Virus record (IMG/VR): IMGVR_UViG_3300045120_000268 | Location: 1-55,736 of that record | Direction: 5' to 3' (one strand) | Length of the DNA: 55,736 nt | DNA from: a virus | Shown: positions 36,497-43,784 of the stretch, piece after piece | How positions within the stretch are numbered: position 1 is the stretch's first letter | Layout: every line of letters starts with the position of its first letter | Translations under genes and position numbers: made by a program | Notes under the pieces: model-generated | Told to the model about the DNA's origin: nothing | Seen by the model: the letters and a program-made list of their open reading frames with translations, nothing else | The model's database searches: none

Positions 36497-37909
36497 ATGG
36501 CCGCACTGAAGGACCTGCTCGCCGAGCAGGCCAGGATCAAGGAAGAACTCCAGCGGATGGAGTCCGACGACGAGACCACCGAGGAAGGCGACGGGAACTA
36601 CCGCGACACCCTCATCGCCCGGTGGCGTGAGCTCGACGAGCAGGCCAAGCCGGTCATCGCCCGGATGGAAGAGATCAAGGCGATCACCAAGGCCGCGCAG
36701 GACCCGGCGAACCTCGAACGGCCCGACGCCGCCGACGGCACCTCCGCGTCCCGGTTCGGCAACCCCGACCTGGTCATCTCGAACCGCCGCGACCCGTACG
36801 ACGGGAACAACCTGATCCGGCACGAGAAGCAGATCCTCATGCCCCGCTCCGAGATCAGGTCCCGCGCCCTCGACGCCGTCGAACTCGAAGCGAAGCGGGG
36901 GAACCTGCCCCACGACTTCGCCGAAGAGGCGACCAGCAAGGCGCAGGGCAACGCCGGTATCGCCCGGCACATGCTGCTGTACGGGTCGCAGGAGTACCAG
37001 GACGCGTTCCGCGCCTACACCGAAGACCCGGAACACGTGGATGAGGTCTCCCGTGCTGTGCTGACCCTCGCCGGCGGTTCGGTGATGCTGCCGTTCGTGC
37101 TTGACCCGACGATCGTGCTGACGAACGGTGCGAGCGCGAACCCGTGGCGCCGGATCTCCAACGTGAAGCAGACCACGTCCAACACGTGGAACGGTGTCGC
37201 GTCGTCCGGCGTCAACGCGGCGTGGATCACTGAGACAACGATCGCCACCGACGTCACCCCGACCGTCACCGCGATCACCGTCACCCCCGTCAAGGCCGCC
37301 GCGTGGATCACCGGCACCTACGAGCTGCTGGAGGACAGCAACTTCGGGGAGCAGCTCCCGGTGCTCCTCGCGGACGCGAAGGACAGGCTGGAAGAGGCCG
37401 CGTTCGCCACCGGTACCGGCGCGGGTGTGCCACCTGGTGTGGTGCCCGGCGCGACCACGGTCGTGACCACGGCGACCACCACGGTGATCGCGCTCGGCGA
37501 CATCTACGCGGTACAGGCGGCGCTGCCGCCCCGGTTCCGTAACGCGCCCGGCGCGGCGTGGGTGGCCAACGTGGCGATCATCAACAAGATCCGGCAGCTC
37601 GACACCGCGGGTGGGTCCTCGTTCTGGACGAACCTCGGCAAGGGGCAGCCGGAGACCCTGCTCGGCGCACCGATCTACGAATCGACCACCATGACCGGGT
37701 CGGTCGCCACCACATCCCTGGAAGCGATCTTCGGGGACTTCGGGCAGTTCCTGATAGTCGATCGCGTGGGGGTCAGCATCATCTACGACCCCCTGGTCCA
37801 GGGTGCGGGTGGCGTCATCCCGGTCGGCGAGGCAGGGTGGTACATGTTCTGGCGAACAGGTTCCGCACTCACGTCCGTGAACGCATTCAGGGTCATGAAG
37901 GGCCTCTGA
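36497..37909 (+). CDS. Major capsid protein (HK97 fold)
   Basis: 470 residues from ATG 36497. Residues 1-75 form a charged coiled-coil delta/scaffold domain (LLAEQARIKEELQRMESDDE, ARMEEIKAITKAAQ). Then HK97 core elements: [96 protein letters not shown] and SIIYDPLVQGAGG. Builds the icosahedral shell after protease cleavage. Followed by a strong hairpin. Confidence 0.95.
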   Translation: MAALKDLLAEQARIKEELQRMESDDETTEEGDGNYRDTLIARWRELDEQAKPVIARMEEIKAITKAAQDPANLERPDAADGTSASRFGNPDLVISNRRDPYDGNNLIRHEKQILMPRSEIRSRALDAVELEAKRGNLPHDFAEEATSKAQGNAGIARHMLLYGSQEYQDAFRAYTEDPEHVDEVSRAVLTLAGGSVMLPFVLDPTIVLTNGASANPWRRISNVKQTTSNTWNGVASSGVNAAWITETTIATDVTPTVTAITVTPVKAAAWITGTYELLEDSNFGEQLPVLLADAKDRLEEAAFATGTGAGVPPGVVPGATTVVTTATTTVIALGDIYAVQAALPPRFRNAPGAAWVANVAIINKIRQLDTAGGSSFWTNLGKGQPETLLGAPIYESTTMTGSVATTSLEAIFGDFGQFLIVDRVGVSIIYDPLVQGAGGVIPVGEAGWYMFWRTGSALTSVNAFRVMKGL

Positions 37910-37918
37910 CCTGCGGGT

Positions 37919-37956
37919 ATGTTCTGGCGGGCCGTTCTTGCGGCCCGCCAGAACAT
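37919..37956. terminator. Hairpin after major capsid gene
   Basis: 16-base perfect stem (ATGTTCTGGCGGGCCG at 37919-37934 with its reverse complement at 37941-37956) and a 6-base loop TTCTTG, 10 bases after the capsid stop. No T tract. Probably trims capsid mRNA from downstream genes or stabilises its 3' end. ATGTTCTGGCG also occurs inside the capsid gene near 37844. Confidence 0.75.
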
Positions 37957-37978
37957 GAACCACCAAAAGGAGTAAACG

Positions 37979-38194
37979 ATGGTCGCTAACTACGCGACGC
38001 AGCCGATGACGGGCCGCACAGCCGCCGGCGCGGACTTTTTCGTGGACGCCGGGGCGCAGCGGGACAGCGTGACGGATGCGGCGATCATCGCGTTCTGGGC
38101 GTCGAACTTCACGGTGACGGCACCGGTGGCCGGGGTGGGGAACGTGACGGGGGTGCTGGCGCAGTACCTGGCCGCGTACCCGAAGGGCCCGTGA
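37979..38194 (+). CDS. Small capsid-region protein, paralogue of next gene
   Basis: 71 residues from ATG 37979 (AAAGGAG upstream). ADFFVDAGAQRDSVTDAAII and the end VLAQYLAAYPKGP. The following gene ends in a similar F(L)xxNPKGP. Possibly a head decoration or completion protein. Confidence 0.6.
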   Translation: MVANYATQPMTGRTAAGADFFVDAGAQRDSVTDAAIIAFWASNFTVTAPVAGVGNVTGVLAQYLAAYPKGP

Positions 38195-38406
38195 TGGCTG
38201 CCCGGTATGCGCTGACCACGTTCAACATCCAGCTGCCCACGGGCTCCCACACGGTGATCGAGGGTTCGCTGCGCGACTCCACCCACGGCGCGGTGACGGG
38301 CGCACCGGCGCTGTTCGGCACCGTCGCGCCGGTGCTGAACCAGGGGCACTGCAACGACAAGCTGTTCAACTTCCTGACCGCGAACCCGAAGGGACCAGGC
38401 GAATGA
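38194..38406 (+). CDS. Small capsid-region protein
   Basis: 70 residues from ATG 38194 (TGATG; adjacent GTG 38191). ALTTFNIQLPTGSHTVIEGS and KLFNFLTANPKGPGE. Beta-rich; ends like its upstream neighbour, suggesting duplication. Possible decoration protein. Confidence 0.6.
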   Translation: MAARYALTTFNIQLPTGSHTVIEGSLRDSTHGAVTGAPALFGTVAPVLNQGHCNDKLFNFLTANPKGPGE

Positions 38407-38645
38407 CGTGGGTCGCGCAAGACAACTTTGTGGGTGAGTCGGCGGAGGGTGCGTGGCTGACGGTTCAGAAGGGGCAGGCGTTCCCGGACAACCACCCGCT
38501 GGTGCGCCTGGACCGGGACGCGGCTGAGGCGGCGGCGAAGGACGGCCGGACGCGGACGGCACTGTTCGCGCCGATGGACCTCGGTGAGGACGAGGAGCCC
38601 GCGCCGAAGGCGGCGAAGGCCCCGGCGTCGCGTAAGGGTGCCTGA
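38403..38645 (+). CDS. Small capsid-region protein
   Basis: 80 residues from ATG 38403 (ATGA overlap). WVAQDNFVGESAEGAWLTVQ followed by KGQAFPDNHPLVRLDRDAAE, then a disordered acidic/Ala-Lys tail. The 'VxKGxxFxxxHPLVxxxP' style is typical of small head proteins in actinophages. Confidence 0.65.
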   Translation: MTWVAQDNFVGESAEGAWLTVQKGQAFPDNHPLVRLDRDAAEAAAKDGRTRTALFAPMDLGEDEEPAPKAAKAPASRKGA

Positions 38646-38965
38646 TGCCGCTCCACAACGGTGACGTGATCTGGGAGACGCTGACACCGACGCTGCTGGT
38701 GAACTCGCCGGTGCTGGGGCCGTGGGTGGAGACGTCGGGCTGCACGCAGGCGCTCGGCTGGCTCGCGGTCGCCGGCGGCACGACGGTCGTCACTGTCGAG
38801 TACGGCACCGACGGCAGCACGGCCGACGCGGACTTCACGCCGGTGACGATCGCCGCCGGTGCGAACGTGCCGTTCAACCTGTACGGCCGGTTCGCGCGGG
38901 TGCGGATCGTGCAGACGATCGCGGACGCGACGAAACTAAAGCTCTACCTCCAGGCGAAGGCGTGA
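38645..38965 (+). CDS. Small beta-rich virion-region protein
   Basis: 106 residues from ATG 38645 (TGATG). GPWVETSGCTQALGWLAVAG, TTVVTVEYGTDGSTADADFT, and a strand-rich end (RFARVRIVQTIADATKLKLY). Looks like a jelly-roll or Ig-like decoration/fibre domain. No enzyme motif. Confidence 0.65.
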   Translation: MPLHNGDVIWETLTPTLLVNSPVLGPWVETSGCTQALGWLAVAGGTTVVTVEYGTDGSTADADFTPVTIAAGANVPFNLYGRFARVRIVQTIADATKLKLYLQAKA

Positions 38966-38969
38966 TCTT

Positions 38970-39476
38970 ATGCCGTACTGGCCTCCTGACACCCCGCCGC
39001 CGGCGGATGGTGTGCCGCAGATGCCCGCCGCGCCGAACTCGGGCCCGGCTCCGGTGCCGTACAGCGGCCCGGACTGGCCGCTGGCCCCAGACTCGGGTGC
39101 GCCGCTGCCCGATGTTTCCCCGGGGTCCACGCCGGGCCCGGAGGTGATGGACTCGGTGCCGGGCGGGTCGCCGCTGGCTGCGCCGAACGTGAACCCGTAT
39201 GAGGCGGGCAGTGTGTCGCCGGTCGTGTGGCCTGGTGACAGCGACCCGGGTGGCCGTGACATCGTGTCCGGCGCCGTCGCGGGCGCGGTCGCTGCGGCGG
39301 AGGCGCGGTTCGGTGAGCTGCGGGGCGACACGTACGGGCTGGGGTCGCACATCGGTGACCTGATGAGTTTCCCGCCGTCGCCGCTTGATCCCGGTGTGGG
39401 TTCGCTTGGTGAGACGCTGCCCACCGGCCACTACTACACGCCACCCCGTGGCTATGAAGGGAACGAGCCAGCATGA
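38970..39476 (+). CDS. Pro-rich virion-region protein
   Basis: 168 residues from ATG 38970. The first 100 residues are Pro/Gly/Ser/Ala-rich (PYWPPDTPPPADGVPQMPAA), then a short helical segment (GAVAGAVAAAEARFGELRGD). Likely disordered. Unknown function. Confidence 0.6.
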   Translation: MPYWPPDTPPPADGVPQMPAAPNSGPAPVPYSGPDWPLAPDSGAPLPDVSPGSTPGPEVMDSVPGGSPLAAPNVNPYEAGSVSPVVWPGDSDPGGRDIVSGAVAGAVAAAEARFGELRGDTYGLGSHIGDLMSFPPSPLDPGVGSLGETLPTGHYYTPPRGYEGNEPA

Positions 39477-39772
39477 TCACACCATCTGATTCCCCGTCGT
39501 CGCCGCAGCATTACGCGGAGGTCGCGGTGCAGCCGGTGAACATCCAGGCGCCCCTGTCCGATGGTGAGATCACAGCGGCGTTCGATGCCGCGAACGCGAC
39601 CGGCGGGTCTGGGGTGCTGTACCCGATGGGGCAGCGGATCGCGGACACCAAGACGATGATGGAGTCGCCGCAGGGGTTCGGCTCCGGTGGTTACGACATC
39701 ATCGGCGGCTACCACCAGGGCGGCGGCGACGGGTGGCCGAACGACGTTGAGCCGGTGCATGGCGGCCCCTGA
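39473..39772 (+). CDS. Hypothetical virion-region protein
   Basis: 99 residues from ATG 39473 (ATGA overlap). SSPQHYAEVAVQPVNIQAPL, ITAAFDAANATGGSGVLYPM and a Gly-rich end. Unknown function; overlaps the glycosyltransferase start by 14 bases. Confidence 0.6.
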   Translation: MITPSDSPSSPQHYAEVAVQPVNIQAPLSDGEITAAFDAANATGGSGVLYPMGQRIADTKTMMESPQGFGSGGYDIIGGYHQGGGDGWPNDVEPVHGGP

Positions 39773-40418
39773 CCACGCGGTCATCGGCTACGTCCGTCCC
39801 GCCCTCGTTTACGGGGAGTTCTGCGAGTCGCTGGTCAGCACCGCGATGGAGTGCCGCACCCTGCTGGATGCGGTGCTGCGGTACGAGTCCGGCCCGAACA
39901 TCAGCACGCCGCGGAACCTGGTCGTGGATGAGTTCCTCCGCCGCTATGAGGCGCCGTGGCTGCTGATGGTGGACACGGACATGGTGTTCGCCGGTGACGC
40001 CCTCGACCGGCTCATCGCCGCCGCTGATCCGGTGGAACGCCCGCTTGTCGGTGCGCTGTGCTACAGCCCGGCCGCTGGTGAGGTGCGCCCGACGATGTAT
40101 GAGATCACGCAGAAGGAGTCGGGGGCGCTGGGATTCGTCCACCTTGAGACGTGGCCGGAGGACACGTGTGTGCGCGTGTCGGCGACGGGGACGGGGTTCC
40201 TGCTGATGCACCGGGACGCGCTGCAGCGGGTGCAGGCGTCCAGTGGGGATGTGGCGGCGCCGTGGTTCCGCGAATCGCCGGTCGGTGCCCCGTTGTCGCT
40301 GATGGGGGAGGACATGACGTTCTGCCTCCGCGCCGCCGCCGCCGGGATCCCGGTCCACGTCCACACCGGCGTCCAGGTCGGTCATATGAAACCAGAGATG
40401 CTCGGAAAGGTGACCTGA
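39759..40418 (+). CDS. Family-2-like glycosyltransferase
   Basis: 219 residues from ATG 39759. GT-A features: IGYVRPALVYGEFCESLVST start, PRNLVVDEFLRRYEAPWLLM, then the metal-binding DxD in VDTDMVF, LVGALCYSPAAGEVRP, VSATGTGFLLMHRDAL and a late GEDMTFCLRAAAAGIPVHVH with the acidic pair expected for inverting GT2 enzymes, ending HTGVQVGHMKP. Its place among head genes suggests it glycosylates capsid or fibre proteins, as reported for some mycobacteriophages; target and sugar are unknown. Confidence 0.85.
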   Translation: MAAPDHAVIGYVRPALVYGEFCESLVSTAMECRTLLDAVLRYESGPNISTPRNLVVDEFLRRYEAPWLLMVDTDMVFAGDALDRLIAAADPVERPLVGALCYSPAAGEVRPTMYEITQKESGALGFVHLETWPEDTCVRVSATGTGFLLMHRDALQRVQASSGDVAAPWFRESPVGAPLSLMGEDMTFCLRAAAAGIPVHVHTGVQVGHMKPEMLGKVT

Positions 40419-40615
40419 TGCATCTGCTGCGGCTGGACGCGCCGCCGGAACCGGCGTGGGAACCGGACCAGGGATGGCGGGTCCTCGACGCGGACGGCCA
40501 TGTGGTGAACGCCGGTCCGCGGACCATCCTGACCGTGACGCTGGATCTCGGGCAGCTGCTCGGGATCGACGAGGAACAGGTGCCGTTGCTCGGCACGGAA
40601 CGGGAGCGGCAGTGA
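40418..40615 (+). CDS. Small protein with 'WxVLDxDGxVV' motif, copy 1
   Basis: 65 residues from ATG 40418 (TGATG). GWRVLDADGHVVNAGPRTIL followed by TVTLDLGQLLGIDEEQ. The motif recurs in the next gene (GWMVLDPDGNVVATGG). Unknown function. Confidence 0.6.
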   Translation: MHLLRLDAPPEPAWEPDQGWRVLDADGHVVNAGPRTILTVTLDLGQLLGIDEEQVPLLGTERERQ

Positions 40616-40761
40616 CCGAACCGGACGAGCAGCCGGACGAGCCGATCGGGTGGATGGTGCTGGACCCGGACGGCAACGTCGTGGCAACAGGGGGACAGAC
40701 CGGGATTGAAGCGACCTCAGACACGGGCGAAGCGGTAGGAGACGTAAATGGCGGCGATTGA
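40612..40761 (+). CDS. Small protein with 'WxVLDxDGxVV' motif, copy 2
   Basis: 49 residues from GTG 40612 (GTGA overlap). EPIGWMVLDPDGNVVATGGQ then acidic sequence. Paralogous segment of the preceding gene; overlaps the next gene by 14 bases. Confidence 0.55.
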   Translation: MTEPDEQPDEPIGWMVLDPDGNVVATGGQTGIEATSDTGEAVGDVNGGD

Positions 40762-41200
40762 CCAGGCGCTGGTGTCGATTCTGCTGAATGGGCTGACGCC
40801 GACGGGTGCGGCGGGTATCCCAGGGACGGCGATCGGTACGCCGGTGGGGACGTCGGCGATGCGGATCCGGCTGAACTCGACCCTGTCGACTGCGGCGGCG
40901 GCGGGGACGGAGATCTCTACGCAGACGTCGGGATATACGGCGGGCACCGGGTGGAACGCGCTCGGCCAGTCGGCTGTGTCGTCGGCGGGGTCGGCGGTGG
41001 GTGTGCCGCTCACGACCCAGTCGTTCGTGTCGAACGGTTCCCCGACCAACGTTGTGAGCCTGGACCTGACGGGGTCGGCGGGGCAGCGGGGGTTCTGGGG
41101 GCCGTTCAACGGGCAGCCGGTCGCTGTGGCCAGCGGCAATACATTTCAGGTAACGGGCGGGTCCGGCGCCGCCGCTGGTATCCAGATTTCGCTGACGTGA
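40748..41200 (+). CDS. Virion beta-rich protein
   Basis: 150 residues from ATG 40748 (AGGAGACGTAA upstream). Low-charge, Ser/Thr/Gly/Ala-rich, strand-forming (STQTSGYTAGTGWNALGQSA, SLDLTGSAGQRGFWGPFNGQ). Similar proteins in actinophages lie among tail-fibre genes. Probable fibre or decoration component. Confidence 0.65.
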   Translation: MAAIDQALVSILLNGLTPTGAAGIPGTAIGTPVGTSAMRIRLNSTLSTAAAAGTEISTQTSGYTAGTGWNALGQSAVSSAGSAVGVPLTTQSFVSNGSPTNVVSLDLTGSAGQRGFWGPFNGQPVAVASGNTFQVTGGSGAAAGIQISLT

Positions 41201-41211
41201 GGCGCTGACAT

Positions 41212-41793
41212 ATGTCCTTCATCACCGGTACGCAGGCTGAGCTGCTGTACACGCTGACCACGGCGATCACGAAGAACACGTACACGACGGAGGCGGCGTT
41301 CTCCGGGGTGCTGGGCACGAACACGGTGTGCACGCTGCCCGCTGGGTGGCTCCTCAACGACTCGCCGAACCCGGTTGGCCGTTCGCTGTACATGCTGGCG
41401 ATGGGAACGACTGCCACCACGACGGCGGCGACGATCGCTGTCCGCCTGGGGATGGACCCGGCGGCGGGGACGATCAACCAGGCCGTCGGTGTCTCGGGTG
41501 CTCTCGCGCCGACCGCCGCCGTTACCTGCCCGTTCCGGCTCGAGGCGTGGTACACGTGTACGGCGTTCCTGACGAGCACGGCCACGTTCCAGGTGAACGG
41601 TTCGTGGCGGGTTGAGTCGGTCGCGTCCGGCGGTGTGCCCACGACCGCCGCCCAGTCCAGCGCGTTCACGGGTACCCACACTGGTATCGACCCGCGGGTG
41701 GCGAACTACATCGAACTGTTCGGCACGTGGTCGGCGTCGGCGGCGGGTAACACGACCACGATCCAGCAAATGTTTTTGTGGGGCCTGAACTAG
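41212..41793 (+). CDS. Virion beta-rich protein
   Basis: 193 residues from ATG 41212. Thr/Ala-rich beta-sandwich-like sequence (YTTEAAFSGVLGTNTVCTLP, FRLEAWYTCTAFLTSTATFQ, TTTIQQMFLWGLN). Likely a capsomer-attached or fibre protein. It recalls minor structural proteins of Streptomyces phages, without a named domain. Confidence 0.65.
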   Translation: MSFITGTQAELLYTLTTAITKNTYTTEAAFSGVLGTNTVCTLPAGWLLNDSPNPVGRSLYMLAMGTTATTTAATIAVRLGMDPAAGTINQAVGVSGALAPTAAVTCPFRLEAWYTCTAFLTSTATFQVNGSWRVESVASGGVPTTAAQSSAFTGTHTGIDPRVANYIELFGTWSASAAGNTTTIQQMFLWGLN

Positions 41794-41796
41794 CCG

Positions 41797-43752
41797 ATGC
41801 CGTTCATCCCGCTGGAGGTTTTCGCTAACAACCCGTCCACGACGGTCTCCTCCGGCGGCACGGGTACCCCGTCGTCCGGTACGCAGGAGACGTGGACGGT
41901 CGCGAGCTCGGCGTCGTTCCCGGCGGTGCAGATCGGCGCGCAGCAGTTCCATGTGGCGGACCCGGCGCTCCCGTCGGAGATGATGACGGTCCTGAACGTG
42001 TCCGGGACGACGTGGACGGTGCTGCGCGGCGCGGAAGCTACGGCCACGGTAGGGCATACGGCCGGGTTCACTGTGGTGCAGGTGGTGACGGCGGCGGCGC
42101 TGGCGAACCTGGCGTATCCGCCGTGGCAGTTCCCGGTGCAGGGGTACGGCGCGCAGGGTGATGGGAAGATCGGCACCGGCGGCACGGGTGCCAGCGGGCA
42201 GGCGGTGTTCACCGACGCGGGCGCTGCGTTTGTCGCGGGTGCGGCACCAGCGGGGGATGTCGGCAAGGTCGTCGTCATCAACCAGGGCACCGGCAGCGCC
42301 ACGGTGGGGACGAACCCGTTCTGCGGGACGATCATCGGGGTGAACTCGGCCACGTCGGTCACTCTGTCGGCGAACCTGGCCTCGACCTGCGCGTCAGCGC
42401 CGTACGTGTACGGCACCGACGACTCGGCTGATATCACCGCGGCGGTCACTGCGGCGGCGCAGTGGGCGGTGGCGACCGGGAACTACAAGGCGCAGATCAT
42501 GTTCGAGCCGCAGCTCTACATGTGCGGCGCGCTCACCCAGACCACCACCCAGCAGTGGTCCCCGTTCAACACCGGCGCTAACTACACGTACAACACGCAC
42601 ATCCCGATCCCGTTCACCACCCAGTTCGCGCGGAAACTGATCCTGGATTTCATCGGCGTCGGCGACGCGGCGGAACCGGATTTCTGGGGGTCGGCGGTCC
42701 CGGCGGTGGAAGGGACGTGCCTGGTGTCGGCGGTGTTTCCCCCGTCGCAGCCGGATGCGACGTTCGGGCAGATGTCGGTGATCGGCACCCCATCGGTGAC
42801 GACGAACATCGGCAACGGCGGCATCACCAACGGCAACTATGCGAACGTCCTGGTCAACATCGACGGCATCACTGTTGTGACACCGTTCAACGGGCAGCAG
42901 TTCGGGTTCGATCTCCGCTGGGCGGCGCAGGCGCATGTGGACCAGGCGGCGGCGGTGGCGTTCGCGCCAGTGAACTTCGCATCGCAGACGGTCGGCGGTC
43001 CGTGGCTGCGGTCCACGAACCTGCCGTCGAACACGGTCGCGGTGGGGCTGGCGATGCCAGCGGTGGGGAACAATGCCCTCGCCCATGTTGGCCGGTTCTC
43101 CGCTGAGGGCCTGTCCACCGGGGTGCAGATCAGCGAGCATTTCACGGCTCAGCATCTGGTCACGATGTACTGCGGCACCGGGATAGCGGTGAACATCACC
43201 CTCCCGGCGGGGTCGATCGTCCACGGCGGGTCGATCCTCATCTGGACCTGTGAGGGTTCCAACATGGGGATCGTCACCAACCAGTCGTCGACGGTCCAGT
43301 ACAACCTGTTCATCGGTGACGCCGACTTCGAGGTGATGATCACCGGGTATGTGAACGACCCGAACGGGAACCTGAACGGGACCATGTACTGGCATGACCT
43401 GTCCACGTGGACGCCGGCGGGGGCGGCGACGGTCGCCTACAACTGGAAGATCGTCAACACGCGGATGACGGTCGGGCCGTGGCTGGTCAACGCGGGCCTG
43501 TCGATTCCCGCTGCGCCTACGGCTCCCACGTCGACGACGGCGCAGCAGAACACTGCGTACCGGGACGCGACCGTCTACGCCTCCGCCGCCACGTCGATCA
43601 CCAACACCGCCGTCGGGCCAGTATCCGGGTCGCTGACGGCGCTGGGGCAGACCGCCGGCGCCGGGGTGGTGGTCCCGATCCGGGTGCCGGGCGGCCACTG
43701 GTACTCGGTCACCTACACCGGGGCGCTGACCACCAAATGGGTCCTGGAGTGA
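41797..43752 (+). CDS. Tailspike-like protein with pectate-lyase-type beta-helix
   Basis: 651 residues from ATG 41797, 3 bases after the previous stop. N-terminal 110 residues: a virion-binding domain with the ETWTVASSASFPAVQIGAQQ and TWTVLRGAEATATVGHTAG strands common to phage fibres. Then FPVQGYGAQGDGKIGTGGTG and TDDSADITAAVTAAAQ, the typical opening of pectin-lyase-fold tailspikes (VxxYGAxGDGxTDDTxAIxxAI). The long middle is right-handed beta-helix-like; the C-terminal 100 residues form a separate sandwich ending YSVTYTGALTTKWVLE. Likely receptor binding or polysaccharide cleavage. Confidence 0.8.
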   Translation: MPFIPLEVFANNPSTTVSSGGTGTPSSGTQETWTVASSASFPAVQIGAQQFHVADPALPSEMMTVLNVSGTTWTVLRGAEATATVGHTAGFTVVQVVTAAALANLAYPPWQFPVQGYGAQGDGKIGTGGTGASGQAVFTDAGAAFVAGAAPAGDVGKVVVINQGTGSATVGTNPFCGTIIGVNSATSVTLSANLASTCASAPYVYGTDDSADITAAVTAAAQWAVATGNYKAQIMFEPQLYMCGALTQTTTQQWSPFNTGANYTYNTHIPIPFTTQFARKLILDFIGVGDAAEPDFWGSAVPAVEGTCLVSAVFPPSQPDATFGQMSVIGTPSVTTNIGNGGITNGNYANVLVNIDGITVVTPFNGQQFGFDLRWAAQAHVDQAAAVAFAPVNFASQTVGGPWLRSTNLPSNTVAVGLAMPAVGNNALAHVGRFSAEGLSTGVQISEHFTAQHLVTMYCGTGIAVNITLPAGSIVHGGSILIWTCEGSNMGIVTNQSSTVQYNLFIGDADFEVMITGYVNDPNGNLNGTMYWHDLSTWTPAGAATVAYNWKIVNTRMTVGPWLVNAGLSIPAAPTAPTSTTAQQNTAYRDATVYASAATSITNTAVGPVSGSLTALGQTAGAGVVVPIRVPGGHWYSVTYTGALTTKWVLE

Positions 43753-43784
43753 CCGCGCCACCATCCCGGTAGGGGGGGTAAACC

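Noticed and set aside
34977-36506. 509-residue minus-strand open frame antisense to the protease
   Set aside because: Shadow of the protease gene; Gly/Val/Arg/Asp-rich composition typical of the complement of high-GC coding DNA.
36422-37966. 514-residue minus-strand open frame antisense to the major capsid gene
   Set aside because: Mirrors the codon bias of the capsid gene; the plus-strand HK97 capsid motifs are unambiguous.
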